The translations under genes and the position numbers were made by a program. Below are positions 24,811 through 34,146 of a DNA stretch of 64,000 nucleotides, one piece after another. Under the pieces are notes generated by a model, which worked only from the letters and a program-made list of their open reading frames with translations, was not told the DNA's origin and made no database searches. The first letter of the stretch is position 1; the number at the start of each line of letters is the position of its first letter. Origin of the DNA: an uncultured Collinsella sp. (GTDB lineage: Bacteria; Actinomycetota; Coriobacteriia; Coriobacteriales; Coriobacteriaceae); NCBI GenBank assembly GCA_958427355.1, contig CAUACA010000003.1, forward strand, positions 88,571-152,570, read 5' to 3'.

Positions 24811-26598
24811 ATGAGCCAGACCCGTCCCATCGATGAGCATTCCATGCACACCCGTACCTGCGGCGAGCTTCGCTTCGAGAACGTGGGCGAAGAGGTCACC
24901 CTCACCGGTTGGGTGAGCCGTCGCCGCGACCACGGCGGCCTTATCTTCTGCGACCTTCGCGACCGCGAGGGCATCACGCAGCTCACCTTTGACCCCGAGC
25001 ACTCCGATGGCGATGCCTTTAAGATCGCCGAGACCATGCGTCCCGAGTGGCCCATCAAGATCCACGGCGTCGTGCGCGCCCGTGGCGAGGAGACCACCAA
25101 CACCAAGCTCGCGACCGGCGAGATCGAGGTCCTGACCGACCACGCCGAAGTGCTCAACACGTCCGTCACCCCGCCGTTCCAGATCGAGGACGGCATCGAG
25201 ACGAGCGAGGACACCCGCCTGCGCTATCGCTATCTGGACCTCCGTCGTCCCGAGATGATGGCCAACCTCAAGCTGCGCTCCGACTTTACCTTTGCCATTC
25301 GCGAGGCGCTGCACAACCGTGAGTTCATGGAGGTCGAGACGCCCTCCCTGTTCAAGTCCACGCCCGAGGGCGCCCGCGACTTCATCGTCCCCAGCCGCAT
25401 CCAGCCGGGCAACTTCTACGCGCTGCCGCAGTCCCCGCAGCTTCTGAAGCAGCTGCTCATGGTCGGTGGCGTCGAGCGCTACTACCAGGTTGCCAAGTGC
25501 TTCCGCGACGAGGACCTGCGTGCCGACCGTCAGCCCGAGTTCACCCAGGTCGATATCGAGATGTCCTTCGTGGACCAGAACGATGTCATGAGCGCGCTCG
25601 AGGAGGTTCTTGCCGATGCTTTCGGCCGCATGGGTGTCGAGATGCCCACGCCGCTGCGTCGCATGAACTACTGGGATGCCATGGACACCTATGGCTCCGA
25701 TAAGCCCGATACCCGCTATGGCATGCACCTGGTCGACCTGACCGACATCTTTGCCAACTCCAAGTTCAAGGTCTTTGCGACTGCCGCAAACGAGGAGGGC
25801 TCTGTCGTCAAGGCCATCAACGCCAAGGGCGCCGGCGCCTGGGCACGTGCCAAGATCGATAAGCTTGCCGGCGTGGCCTCCACGTTTGGCGCCAAGGGCT
25901 TGGCCTGGATTGCCTTCCGCGAGGACGGCTCCATCAACAGCCCCATCGTCAAGTTCTTCTCGGACGAGGAGATGGCGGCTCTGCGCGAGCGCATGGACGT
26001 CGAGCCCGGCGACCTTGTGATGTTCGCCGCCGGCCCGCGCCTGCTCTCCGACGAGATCCTGGGCGGCATGCGTTCGCACATGGCCAATGCGCTCGAGATC
26101 AAGCGCGAGGGCCACGACTTCCTGTGGGTCGTCAACTTCCCGCTGTTCCATTGGGACGAGGATCGCAAAGCTTACGCTGCCGAGCACCAGCCCTTTACCC
26201 TGCCGACCGAGACCGACATCGCCAAGATCGAGGCCGATCCGCTGGCAGCCGGTTCTTGCACCTACGACTTTGTCATGGACGGCTTTGAGGCCGGCGGCGG
26301 CGGTATGCGTATCCACAACGCCGAGATGCAGATGTCCATGCTCAAGCTCCTGGGCTTTACCGAGGAGCGTGCCGAGTCTCAGTTCGGCTTCCTCATGGAG
26401 GCTCTCAAGTTTGGTGCGCCCCCGATGGGCGGTTTCGCTCTGGGCCTGGACCGCGTGTGCATGCTGCTCACCGGTTCCGACTCCATCCGCGACGTCATGG
26501 CGTTCCCCAAGACGGCCAGCGGCTCCGACCTCATGTCGGGCGCCCCGAGTGCCGTTAGTGGCGCCCAGCTCAAGGACGTCAGCCTGCGCCTGATGTAG
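24811..26598 (+). CDS. aspS: Aspartyl-tRNA synthetase
   Basis: 595 residues, full bacterial length. The N-terminal anticodon-binding OB fold contains VTLTGWVSRRRDHGG. Class II motif 2 is FRDEDLRADRQPEFTQVDIEMSF-like around residue 235, a GAD insertion domain lies mid-protein, and motif 3 is GLDRVCMLLTGSDSIRDVMAF. AAAGGAGG is 8 bases before the ATG. Whether it is Asp-specific or also charges Asn depends on GatCAB elsewhere. Confidence 0.97.
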   Translation: MSQTRPIDEHSMHTRTCGELRFENVGEEVTLTGWVSRRRDHGGLIFCDLRDREGITQLTFDPEHSDGDAFKIAETMRPEWPIKIHGVVRARGEETTNTKLATGEIEVLTDHAEVLNTSVTPPFQIEDGIETSEDTRLRYRYLDLRRPEMMANLKLRSDFTFAIREALHNREFMEVETPSLFKSTPEGARDFIVPSRIQPGNFYALPQSPQLLKQLLMVGGVERYYQVAKCFRDEDLRADRQPEFTQVDIEMSFVDQNDVMSALEEVLADAFGRMGVEMPTPLRRMNYWDAMDTYGSDKPDTRYGMHLVDLTDIFANSKFKVFATAANEEGSVVKAINAKGAGAWARAKIDKLAGVASTFGAKGLAWIAFREDGSINSPIVKFFSDEEMAALRERMDVEPGDLVMFAAGPRLLSDEILGGMRSHMANALEIKREGHDFLWVVNFPLFHWDEDRKAYAAEHQPFTLPTETDIAKIEADPLAAGSCTYDFVMDGFEAGGGGMRIHNAEMQMSMLKLLGFTEERAESQFGFLMEALKFGAPPMGGFALGLDRVCMLLTGSDSIRDVMAFPKTASGSDLMSGAPSAVSGAQLKDVSLRLM

Positions 26599-26621
26599 GC
26601 GAGCGGCTACATATTGCCCGC

Positions 26622-26656
26622 AACGAGGGAAGGACGCGTGCCTTCCCTCGTTTTTT
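26622..26656 (+). terminator. Rho-independent terminator after aspS
   Basis: AACGAGGGAAGG (26622-26633), 7-base loop, CCTTCCCTCGTT (26641-26652) and T-run. Confidence 0.9.
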
Positions 26657-26730
26657 ATGTCGTAACGTCATGGTTTGGAGGCTTGCCGTCGTGCGCCGGG
26701 AAACTACAACCCGGAATCTGCGTCCAGAAC

Positions 26731-26898
26731 GGGTCGCGCTTTCCCAAAGGGGGTCCTCTGGGAAAGCGCGGCCCAGAATTCAGCAATATAATGGGGCACT
26801 GTTTCCGGTTGAGCTGTCTAACGGAAACTGTGCCCCAGAATGAGCGCTCAAAACGGGGCAGGCTTTCCGCAACAACTGTCTGGCAGAAAGCCTGCCCC
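26731..26898. repeat. Three tandem diverged hairpin units
   Basis: Unit 1: GGGTCGCGCTTTCCC (26731-26745) with 26760-26774. Unit 2: 26792-26807 with 26822-26837. Unit 3: GGGGCAGGCTTTC (26855-26867) with 26886-26898. Each has the form GGG-variable-TTTCC ... GGAAA-variable-CCC with compensating changes. Units 2 and 3 share CTGTCT in the loop, and units 1 and 2 are followed by CAGAAT. They fill the gap between aspS and the convergent lacI-type gene. Confidence 0.65.
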
Positions 26899-26905
26899 CA
26901 GTTTC

Positions 26906-27922
26906 TTATAGCGAGTCTCTCTGGATCAGCTGCATGTGCAACACGGAGGTGGTGGGCTCGGCACCCTTGATCATGTCGAGCGCAATGTTGGCGGCCATGT
27001 GTCCTTCTTCGCGCAGGGGCTGGCGGACGGTCGTGAGCGCGGGGACGCAGCGCGCCGCAATCTCGTGATCGTCGAAGCCGACGACAGAAACGTCCGCCGG
27101 AACGGATAGGCCTGCCTCGTTGAGTGCGGTGATGACGCCAGCCGCGATACGGTCCGATCCGCAGAGCACGCCATCGAAAGCAATCTCGCGCGCGAGGATC
27201 TGGTGCATGGCCTGATAGCCGTCTCCGCTGTTCCAGCCGGTATAGATAACGTTTGCGTCTGGGAGGTCTTCGCCCAAGACGGCGCGGTAGCCGCGCAGGC
27301 GGTCGACAACAGCGGGGTTGTCTTGCGGTCCCAACACGGCGACGATATCTTTGCGCCCGCGATCCTTCATGGCGAGTGCCGCAAAATGTCCGCCCTCTTC
27401 GTCGTCAGAGTAGACCGTCGAGAACACATCGCGATAGGGGTGGCCCTCGAGCTGGCCGCACAACACGGTGGGTACGCCCAGCTCGCGCAGCACCTCGAGC
27501 AGCTCGCTGCCTTTGTAGGGAGAGACGTCGATCACGGCGTCGAACGAGCGGCGCTCAAAGTGCTCGCGTGCGCGGTTGCGCTCATGCGTAGAAGACGCCT
27601 GCAAGATAACGGGCAGATAGGACGACTCCGACAGTTCCTCGGTAATGCCGCTCAAAAACTCGCTATAGGTGGGGTCGCTGAAGAGTTCACTCAGAGGCTC
27701 GGTCACGAGCACGGCGATGATTTCCGTGCGCCCGACAGCGAGCGCTCGGCCACGAGCGTTGGGGACAAAATTGACTTCCTTGGCCGCCGCGCGGACGCGC
27801 TTTTTGGTTTCCTCGCTAATGCGGGGCGAATCGTTGAGGGCGCGCGATGCCGTGGAGCGCGACACGCCGGCAGCTGCGGCAACCTCGGCAAGCGTAGGTG
27901 CGGTGCGAACTGGTTGTGTCAT
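26906..27922 (-). CDS. LacI-family regulator of the ebg operon
   Basis: 338 residues. The helix-turn-helix is TLAEVAAAAGVSRSTASRALND with the following hinge region; a periplasmic-binding-like sugar domain follows. Divergent from ebgA across a 376-base region holding three CAACCGGTTG palindromes (28167, 28212, 28254), typical LacI-family operators with a central CG. It very probably represses ebgA-ebgC in the absence of a galactoside (inference from position and operator type). Confidence 0.9.
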   Translation of the reverse strand: MTQPVRTAPTLAEVAAAAGVSRSTASRALNDSPRISEETKKRVRAAAKEVNFVPNARGRALAVGRTEIIAVLVTEPLSELFSDPTYSEFLSGITEELSESSYLPVILQASSTHERNRAREHFERRSFDAVIDVSPYKGSELLEVLRELGVPTVLCGQLEGHPYRDVFSTVYSDDEEGGHFAALAMKDRGRKDIVAVLGPQDNPAVVDRLRGYRAVLGEDLPDANVIYTGWNSGDGYQAMHQILAREIAFDGVLCGSDRIAAGVITALNEAGLSVPADVSVVGFDDHEIAARCVPALTTVRQPLREEGHMAANIALDMIKGAEPTTSVLHMQLIQRDSL

Positions 27923-28166
27923 GGCGTCTCCTGGAAAATGCGGTCGATGTTGTCACTGATACGGGCTAGTGCGGATACAGCTTACTATAGTGCGCCTGAA
28001 CAGCGTTCATGATATCCGGTGACCGGTGTCGTTTTGCAACCAAGCCGAAATCGAATACGTCTCGTGTGGGTGAGATATCAGCGGGCGTGGAGGTTGCCTA
28101 CGAGCTTAAGAACGATGTCTTGTGCTGAGTTTCGATACTCAGGGTGACATAAGTGTTGCGATTGTA

Positions 28167-28176
28167 CAACCGGTTG
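28167..28176. promoter_or_regulatory. ebg operator O1 (CAACCGGTTG)
   Basis: Palindrome CAACCGGTTG, first of three. It lies 45 bases upstream of O2, about four helical turns, which suits a repressor tetramer or looping. Confidence 0.75.
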
Positions 28177-28178
28177 CA

Positions 28179-28206
28179 CCGTTAACCCGGCCAAATCGAC
28201 CGTTCA
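28179..28206 (+). promoter_or_regulatory. 28-bp catabolic promoter box, copy 1 (ebgA)
   Basis: CCGTT, 14 bases including CAAAT, then GACCGTTCA. It ends 12 bases before the -35 hexamer. The same box lies upstream of uxaC, the GPH transporter gene, the GH105 gene and gntP. Confidence 0.65.
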
Positions 28207-28211
28207 GCGGA

Positions 28212-28263
28212 CAACCGGTTGCACAGTTTTTTGCATCGCCCGTAAGATAAGGACAACCGGTTG
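28212..28263 (+). promoter_or_regulatory. ebgA promoter flanked by operators O2 and O3
   Basis: The -35 TTGCAC (28219-28224) overlaps operator O2 (28212-28221). An 18-base spacer leads to -10 TAAGAT (28243-28248), and operator O3 (28254-28263) covers the expected start site. Repression at -35 and +1 is the obvious reading. Confidence 0.7.
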
Positions 28264-28298
28264 CACAAGAATCACTACGATGATGAAGGAGCATCACC

Positions 28299-31200
28299 AT
28301 GGACGCCATTAACGATTGGGAAAACCAAGCGCTCACCCACAGGAACCGCCTGGCACCCCATGCGTACTTTATGGGTTACGAGACCGCCGATCTCGCTGCA
28401 ACGTACAGCCGCGAGCTGTCGCGCGGGTTTGTCCAGCTGTCCGGCTCGTGGCAGTTCCGCCTCTTTGAGGGCCCCGCTGCCGTCTCCAACGAGGAACTCT
28501 CCACGTACAAGCCCGAGTGGGATCACGTGGAGGTTCCGCACCTGTGGCAGGTGGACGGCTATGGCAACCTTGCCTACACCGACGAGGGTTTCCCGTTCCC
28601 GGTTGATCAGCCGTTCGTTCCCTCCGACGACCCCACGGGCGTCTACCAGCGCATCGTCAACCTTCCCGCCGTTCCTGCTGGCGCTCGCGAGATCATTCGC
28701 TTCGACGGCATCGAGAGCTATGGCGAGCTGTACGTCAACGGTCAGTATATCGGCATGACCAAGGGTTCGCGCCTGTCTGCCGAGTTCGACGTGACCGACG
28801 CGCTTGTCGAGGGCGACAACCTGTTTGCGGTCAAGGTCCTGCAGTACAGCGATGGCAGCTATATCGAGGACCAGGATATGTGGTGGGCCTCGGGCATCTT
28901 CCGCGATGTGTACCTTATGCAGCGTCCCGCCGCGCACCTGGTCGACTTTAGGTTCCGCACGCACCGCGAGGGCGATACCGCTCTGATTACGCTCGATACG
29001 GTTGCCGAGGGCTCTTCCCGCGTTGTGTTTACGCTCAGCGATGGCGAGAACGTGGTAGCTGCGGGCGAGTGCGTCGACGGCCATGCCGAGTGCGGCGTGA
29101 CCGATGCCCACTTCTGGAATCCCGAGGACCCCTTCCTCTACGACCTTACGTTTGAGGTCTACGACGGTGACCAGGTCAGCGAGTACGTCCCGCATCGCCA
29201 GGGTCTTGCCGAGGTGACGGTCGAGGGCAATCATATCTACCTCAACGGCACTTACTTTAAGATGCATGGCGTCAACCGCCACGATCACGACGATCACAAG
29301 GGCCGCGCCGTGGGCCTCGATCGCATGCGCCGCGACCTGGAGCTCATGAAGCAGCACAACATCAACGCGGTGCGCACGTCCCACTACGCCAACGACCCGC
29401 GCTTTTACGAGCTGTGCGACGAGTATGGCATCATGCTGGTCGCCGAGACCGATATGGAGAGCCACGGCTTCGAGAATATCGGCAATATCGCCCTGGTCAC
29501 CGACGACCCGGCATGGGAGCCGGCCTACGTCGACCGCATTGAGCGCCTGGTGATGCAGGAGCGCAATCACGCCTGCATCATTATGTGGTCGATGGGCAAC
29601 GAGAGCGGCTATGGCTGCAACATCCGCGCGATGTACGCCAAGGCTCACGAGCTCGATGGTCGTCCGGTCCATTACGAGGAGGATCGCAACGCCGATACCG
29701 TCGACGTTATCTCCACCATGTACTCCCGCGTGTCGCAGATGAACGACTTTGGTGAGCATCCATTCCCCAAGCCGCGCATCAACTGCGAGTACGGTCACTC
29801 CATGGGCAACGGCCCCGGAGGCCTGTCCGAGTATCAGGAGGTCTTCGATCGCTGGGATTGCATCCAAGGCCAGTTTATCTGGGAATGGTGCGACCACGGT
29901 CTGGCTGCTGTGACCGAGGACGGCATTGCCTACGATATGTATGGTGGCGACAACGGCGATTACCCCAACAACAGCAACTTCTGCATCGATGGCATGGTGT
30001 TCCCCTGGCAGCAGCCGAGCCCGGGCCTTACCGAGTACGGCCAGGTCATCTGCCCGGTTCGCATGGCTTATGACGCCGAGGCGGGCGAGCTGACTGTCAC
30101 CAACAAGCGCTGGTTTACCACCCTCGAGGATGTTTGCCTCTCGGCGGAGACCCTGGTGGACGGCGACGTGGTCTGCCGCAAGACGCTCATGCCCGGTGCG
30201 GTTGCCCCCGGCGAGTCCGTCCAGCTTCCGCTGGTGATTCGCGAGGTCGCGGTAGGCGAGACCCTACTGACTGTGCGCGCCTACACCATGGCCGCTCACG
30301 TCTGGTGCGAGCCGATGTTCCAGCTGGGCGCAAGCCAGTTTGCCATCGCAAACCATCCGGCGCCAGCCATCGCGGCTCCCACTCGTCCTGAGCTTACGGT
30401 CGAGGAGACCGAGCAGGAAATCCGCATTCGCTCCCTCAACGGCGAGCTGACCTTCAGCAAGGTAAACGGTACCGTGAGCGAGTGGAAGGCATCCGGCCGT
30501 GACGTCATGGCCTCTGGTCCCCAGGTTGGTTTTTGGCATCCGCTCGTCGACAACCACGCCCAGGAGTACGACTCCCTGTGGAAGGACAACTTCATTGATG
30601 TAATGCAGACGTCCACCCGCAAGGTTTTTTGGAAGCAGGACGGCAATGCGGTCGTCGTTACCGTGAGCCAACGTATTGCTCCTCCCGTCCGCGCGTTCGG
30701 CATGTGCGTCGAGCTTGTCTACACCGTGCTTCCGAGCGGTCGCGTCGACCTCAAGGTTTCCGGCGAGCCCTACGGCGACTATTCGGACATTATCCCGCGC
30801 ATCGGCATCTCCTTTGAGGTTCCCGGTTGCGATCGTGCCGTCGAGTGGTATGGCCACGGCCCGGGCGAGAACTATCCGGACTCGCTGCGTGCCAACCCGG
30901 TCGGTCATTACCGCACTACGGTCGACGACATGTTCACGCCCTACGTTATGCCTCAGGACTGTGCCAACCGCGAGGGTACCCGCTGGGTTGCCCTGCGCTC
31001 TAGCCACGGTGATGGCGTGCTGGTGACTCGTCCGGCCGACGCCGCTTCCAACCCGTTCTCGTTCTCGGCATGGCCCTATAGCTGCGAGGCTATTGATAAT
31101 GCCAAGCACGTCTACGACCTTGTTCCGGGCGACACGGTCACGGTTAACATCAACGACCAGCTGCTCGGCCTTGGCTCGAACACTTGGGGTTCCGAGGTGC

Positions 31201-31307
31201 TCGATTCCTATCGCACCCGTTTTGAGAGCTTCAGCTTTGAGGTGTCCCTGCGACCGCTGACGTCTGCCGATTTGGCTCAGGCGCTGGCACCCATTAAGGA
31301 GGCATAA
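28299..31307 (+). CDS. ebgA: Beta-galactosidase, GH2, EbgA type
   Basis: 1002 residues, cytoplasmic. The N-terminus (WENQALTHRNRLAPHAYF, YTDEGFPFPVDQPFVPSDDPTG) follows E. coli EbgA more closely than LacZ. The acid/base Glu435 lies in WSMGNESGYG and the nucleophile Glu497 in NCEYGHSMGNGPGG. The C-terminal small-chain domain of GH2 galactosidases is present. AAGGAG lies 7 bases before the ATG. The EbgC homologue starts 3 bases after its stop, which settles the Ebg assignment. Substrate is lactose or another beta-galactoside. Confidence 0.95.
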   Translation: MDAINDWENQALTHRNRLAPHAYFMGYETADLAATYSRELSRGFVQLSGSWQFRLFEGPAAVSNEELSTYKPEWDHVEVPHLWQVDGYGNLAYTDEGFPFPVDQPFVPSDDPTGVYQRIVNLPAVPAGAREIIRFDGIESYGELYVNGQYIGMTKGSRLSAEFDVTDALVEGDNLFAVKVLQYSDGSYIEDQDMWWASGIFRDVYLMQRPAAHLVDFRFRTHREGDTALITLDTVAEGSSRVVFTLSDGENVVAAGECVDGHAECGVTDAHFWNPEDPFLYDLTFEVYDGDQVSEYVPHRQGLAEVTVEGNHIYLNGTYFKMHGVNRHDHDDHKGRAVGLDRMRRDLELMKQHNINAVRTSHYANDPRFYELCDEYGIMLVAETDMESHGFENIGNIALVTDDPAWEPAYVDRIERLVMQERNHACIIMWSMGNESGYGCNIRAMYAKAHELDGRPVHYEEDRNADTVDVISTMYSRVSQMNDFGEHPFPKPRINCEYGHSMGNGPGGLSEYQEVFDRWDCIQGQFIWEWCDHGLAAVTEDGIAYDMYGGDNGDYPNNSNFCIDGMVFPWQQPSPGLTEYGQVICPVRMAYDAEAGELTVTNKRWFTTLEDVCLSAETLVDGDVVCRKTLMPGAVAPGESVQLPLVIREVAVGETLLTVRAYTMAAHVWCEPMFQLGASQFAIANHPAPAIAAPTRPELTVEETEQEIRIRSLNGELTFSKVNGTVSEWKASGRDVMASGPQVGFWHPLVDNHAQEYDSLWKDNFIDVMQTSTRKVFWKQDGNAVVVTVSQRIAPPVRAFGMCVELVYTVLPSGRVDLKVSGEPYGDYSDIIPRIGISFEVPGCDRAVEWYGHGPGENYPDSLRANPVGHYRTTVDDMFTPYVMPQDCANREGTRWVALRSSHGDGVLVTRPADAASNPFSFSAWPYSCEAIDNAKHVYDLVPGDTVTVNINDQLLGLGSNTWGSEVLDSYRTRFESFSFEVSLRPLTSADLAQALAPIKEA

Positions 31308-31310
31308 GCC

Positions 31311-31766
31311 ATGCATGTCTTTAACTCGCGCGCCGATTTCGACGCTCAGATGAAGTCCGTCAAGAAGTGGATGCGTACCGGCCAGGCGCTCGACGGCGTT
31401 TCTGAACTGCAGCACGATGTGGCGTACTCCATCGGCGACTCGCTGGTGTACTGGTGGGTCTATGCCCGCGAGGCCGCAACCGCCGACCTGGTCGGTCACC
31501 GTCGCTACCATGCCGTGCTCGCTCCGCTCGACGGCGACCTGACCGTCGAGGTTGCCCCCAAGGCAGGCCTCACCTGCACCCGCGCTTACAGCGATATCGA
31601 TGATCGCGAGCGCTTTGAGGGGGCGGGGGAGACCGTGACGATTCCCGCCGGCGGCGTTGCCGTCGTCGAAATTGACGAGGCCTACCGTGTCGTGGCCGAT
31701 GCCGCGGATCCCCGCGTCGTGGTACTGCACGTGACGGTCGAAGGTTATTCCTTCCCCAACAAGTAG
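31311..31766 (+). CDS. ebgC: EbgC subunit (YhcH/YjgK/YiaL family)
   Basis: 151 residues. The family core is visible: VAYSIGDSLVYWW, GHRRYHAVLAPLDG and the metal-site region FEGAGETVTIPAGGVAVVEIDEAYR. In E. coli, EbgC is the small subunit needed for full activity of EbgA. Immediately downstream of ebgA, same operon. A stem TAAGGGG...CCCCTTA follows at about 31799-31846. Confidence 0.92.
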   Translation: MHVFNSRADFDAQMKSVKKWMRTGQALDGVSELQHDVAYSIGDSLVYWWVYAREAATADLVGHRRYHAVLAPLDGDLTVEVAPKAGLTCTRAYSDIDDRERFEGAGETVTIPAGGVAVVEIDEAYRVVADAADPRVVVLHVTVEGYSFPNK

Positions 31767-31920
31767 TATTCGTCCGCCTGGACGTTTGCTTCGCGCCGTT
31801 AAGGGGGGATGGCTTTGTTGACTCCCTTTTCCCCATTCCCCTTAGCAGGTGCGCCGTCCGTGTTTGCACTTGCAGCTCGGACGGGTTTAGATGACATTTA
31901 ATAGATGATTGGGAGGGCTT

Positions 31921-33384
31921 ATGAGCTCTGAAAAACGAGGAACGATTGGTTCGTTCGCTCTGCTGGGCATGACGGTCGCCGCCGTGTTCGGTATCAAGAA
32001 CATCATCAACAACAACGCGGCCATCGGCTTAGCAGCCGCGCCGTCGTTCTTCTTCGCCACGCTTTTGTACTTTGTCCCCTATACCCTGGTTACCGCCGAG
32101 TTCGTCGGCCTTAACAAGGACTCCGAGTCGGGCGTGTACGCATGGGTTAAGACCTCGATGGGTGGTCGCTGGGCGTTCCTGACGGCATTTAGCTACTGGT
32201 TCGTTAACCTGTTCTTCTTTGCGTCCGTCCTGCCCAACGTCATCATCTACGCGAGCTACGTGTTCTTTGGTGCCAACGCCGAGCTTTCGCAGCTGTGGAT
32301 CACCATTATCGAGATCGTTGTCTTTGCTATCGCCACGTGGGTTTCGACCAAGGGCGCTAAGTGGATCGGCTCCATTTCCTCCTTCGGTTCGACCGCGGCT
32401 CTCGGCCTGACCGCCGTGTTCATCCTGCTGTCCCTGGCTGCTGCCTTTGGCGGCGTTGAGTTCGCTACGGCTCCTACTCCCGCTAACATGGCTCCCGACA
32501 TGAGCAACTTCGCAACTGCGTGGGGCTTCTTCGGTACGCTTGCCTGGATCATCCAGGGCGTTGGCGGCGCTGAGTCTGTCGGCATGTTCCTTAACGACCT
32601 TAAGGGTGGCGTCAAGGCCTTCGTGCGCACCGTCGTTATCGCCGGTCTGACCATTGGCCTTCTGTATGCAGGCGCTTCGCTGCTGGTTAACCTGTTCATC
32701 CCCGAGGGCGGCGTTGCCATCTCCACCGGTATCTTCGACGTATTCGGCGCTGTCTTTGCCCACTTTGGCATTCCCATGGAAGTGTCTACGCGCGCCATCG
32801 GCTTGATCCTTCTCGCCGCCACGCTGGGCTCCCTCATGATGTGGACCTCTGCTCCCATCAAGGTTTTCTTCACCGAGATCCCCAAGGGTGTCTTTGGTAG
32901 CAAGATCGTCGAGCTCAACGAGCACGGCATTCCCGCCCGCGCTGCCTGGCTGCAGTTCGCCATCGTCGTCCCCATCCTGATCATCCCGGCCCTGGGCTCC
33001 GGTAACCTCGACGACCTGCTCATGATCGTCACCAACATGACGGCTGCCACCGCTCTGCTCCCGCCGCTGCTGATCCTGCTTGCCTACTTTATGTTGCGCA
33101 AGAACTTCGACGCTGCTCCCCGTGGCTTCCGCATGGGTTCGCGCACCTTTGGCCTGGTCATTGCTGCATTCCTGCTTGTGGTCTTCTGCTTCGTGCTTAT
33201 CTGCGGCACCATTCCGCTCGATCAGCCGCTGTGGCTGACGCTGGTCTACAACGTCGGCGGCGTGGTTGTCTTCCTGGGCCTTGCCGTGATGTGGTACAAC
33301 CGCTACATCAACCGCCTGCGCGAAACCGATCCCGAGGCTGCTGAGAACGAGCTTCGCCCCTCCGTCCTCGACATGATGGAGTAG
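31921..33384 (+). CDS. APC-superfamily amino acid permease
   Basis: 487 residues from the ATG at 31921 (GGGAGG 5 bases upstream). Twelve predicted helices. The first is amphipathic-hydrophobic near TIGSFALLGMTVAAVFGIKNI, and GLNKDSESGVYAWV matches the second transmembrane region of the GadC/YjeM group. The substrate is unknown; glutamate/GABA-type antiporters are the nearest functional class. It stands apart from ebg and ends in a strong terminator. Confidence 0.85.
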   Translation: MSSEKRGTIGSFALLGMTVAAVFGIKNIINNNAAIGLAAAPSFFFATLLYFVPYTLVTAEFVGLNKDSESGVYAWVKTSMGGRWAFLTAFSYWFVNLFFFASVLPNVIIYASYVFFGANAELSQLWITIIEIVVFAIATWVSTKGAKWIGSISSFGSTAALGLTAVFILLSLAAAFGGVEFATAPTPANMAPDMSNFATAWGFFGTLAWIIQGVGGAESVGMFLNDLKGGVKAFVRTVVIAGLTIGLLYAGASLLVNLFIPEGGVAISTGIFDVFGAVFAHFGIPMEVSTRAIGLILLAATLGSLMMWTSAPIKVFFTEIPKGVFGSKIVELNEHGIPARAAWLQFAIVVPILIIPALGSGNLDDLLMIVTNMTAATALLPPLLILLAYFMLRKNFDAAPRGFRMGSRTFGLVIAAFLLVVFCFVLICGTIPLDQPLWLTLVYNVGGVVVFLGLAVMWYNRYINRLRETDPEAAENELRPSVLDMME

Positions 33385-33431
33385 CGGCTAGGATTAATCT
33401 ACGGCTGTGGAATAAATCGATTCCCTTTCCT

Positions 33432-33462
33432 AAGGAGGGGCCTTACGAGGCCCCTCCTTTTG
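33432..33462 (+). terminator. Rho-independent terminator after the APC permease
   Basis: AAGGAGGGGCCT (33432-33443), TACG loop, AGGCCCCTCCTT (33448-33459) and TTTGTGTTTT. Confidence 0.92.
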
Positions 33463-33488
33463 TGTTTTGGAGCATGGTTTTGGACCCT

Positions 33489-33708
33489 GTGGGCAAAAAA
33501 TGCCAAATATGAGTACTGTTGCAAAAGAGGTGTCATATTTTTCGGCCTGTTCTGAGCGAAAATGGGCTCAAAATCAATTTATCTAACCCCCTATAGACGC
33601 GATTCGATGGCTTCCAAAACATTAAAATCGGCCAAATCGGCCAATTTGCTCTCAATTCTGCTGCTACTAAATTTGTGACAGTACTCATATTTGCCACTTT
33701 TTGTCCAC
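33489..33708. mobile_element. MITE-like element, about 220 bp, AT-rich
   Basis: The terminal inverted repeats share ACAGTACTCATATTTG and its complement (left core 33501-33519, right core 33678-33696), and the similarity extends to about 33 bases including a CAAAAA tract. The interior is much richer in A and T than its surroundings and has no gene. This is the shape of a non-autonomous transposon, but no transposase or clear target duplication is seen. Confidence 0.6.
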
Positions 33709-33805
33709 GGGGTGTCCGAAAGGGTCCTCGACAAGCATCTAACGCTACAATAACTACCACATGGCTGGGTTTGCCAGCCGAATGTACGATGTCGTGGGAG
33801 GGGAC

Positions 33806-34054
33806 ATGGTCGAGTTTACAAAGACGATTAAAGATCCGTTGGGATTACATGCCCGCCCGGTTGCGCTGCTCTATGACATCATTGCCAAGCATCGTTGCGA
33901 CGTGTCAGTCAGTATCGGCGATCGCCACACGAATGGCCGCGATGTCATGGGACTCATGGCTCTCTACGGCGAGTGCGGCGAGGACATCATCTTCCGCGTT
34001 TCGGGCGTAGACGAGGCTTCCTGCGTTACGTCGATCAGAAATCTCTCACTCTAA
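33806..34054 (+). CDS. HPr-family phosphocarrier protein
   Basis: 82 residues from the ATG at 33806 (GGGAGGGG 2-3 bases upstream); this start puts the active-site histidine at position 15 (LGLHARPVALL), as in all HPr. The regulatory Ser46 of Gram-positive HPr is replaced: the matching segment reads NGRDVMGLM, with Asp at position 46. No EI or EII gene is near. It could serve the sugar PTS or be a stand-alone regulatory HPr with a permanent negative charge at the Ser46 site (inference). Confidence 0.9.
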   Translation: MVEFTKTIKDPLGLHARPVALLYDIIAKHRCDVSVSIGDRHTNGRDVMGLMALYGECGEDIIFRVSGVDEASCVTSIRNLSL

Positions 34055-34061
34055 GCATGAT

Positions 34062-34099
34062 AGGGCGTGGTAAAGGATGGTCCTTTGCCGCGCCCTTTT
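34062..34099 (+). terminator. Rho-independent terminator after the HPr gene
   Basis: 16-bp stem (34062-34077 with 34081-34096, two G-U pairs), then TTTTGTTT. Confidence 0.85.
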
Positions 34100-34146
34100 G
34101 TTTCGTATAGGAAACTTTTTCGAAATCTGAATGGGGACCCTTTCCA

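Noticed and set aside
26731..26898. Possible CRISPR array
   Set aside because: There are only three units, with diverged palindromic arms and unequal spacing, and no cas genes nearby; it is a hairpin repeat, not CRISPR.
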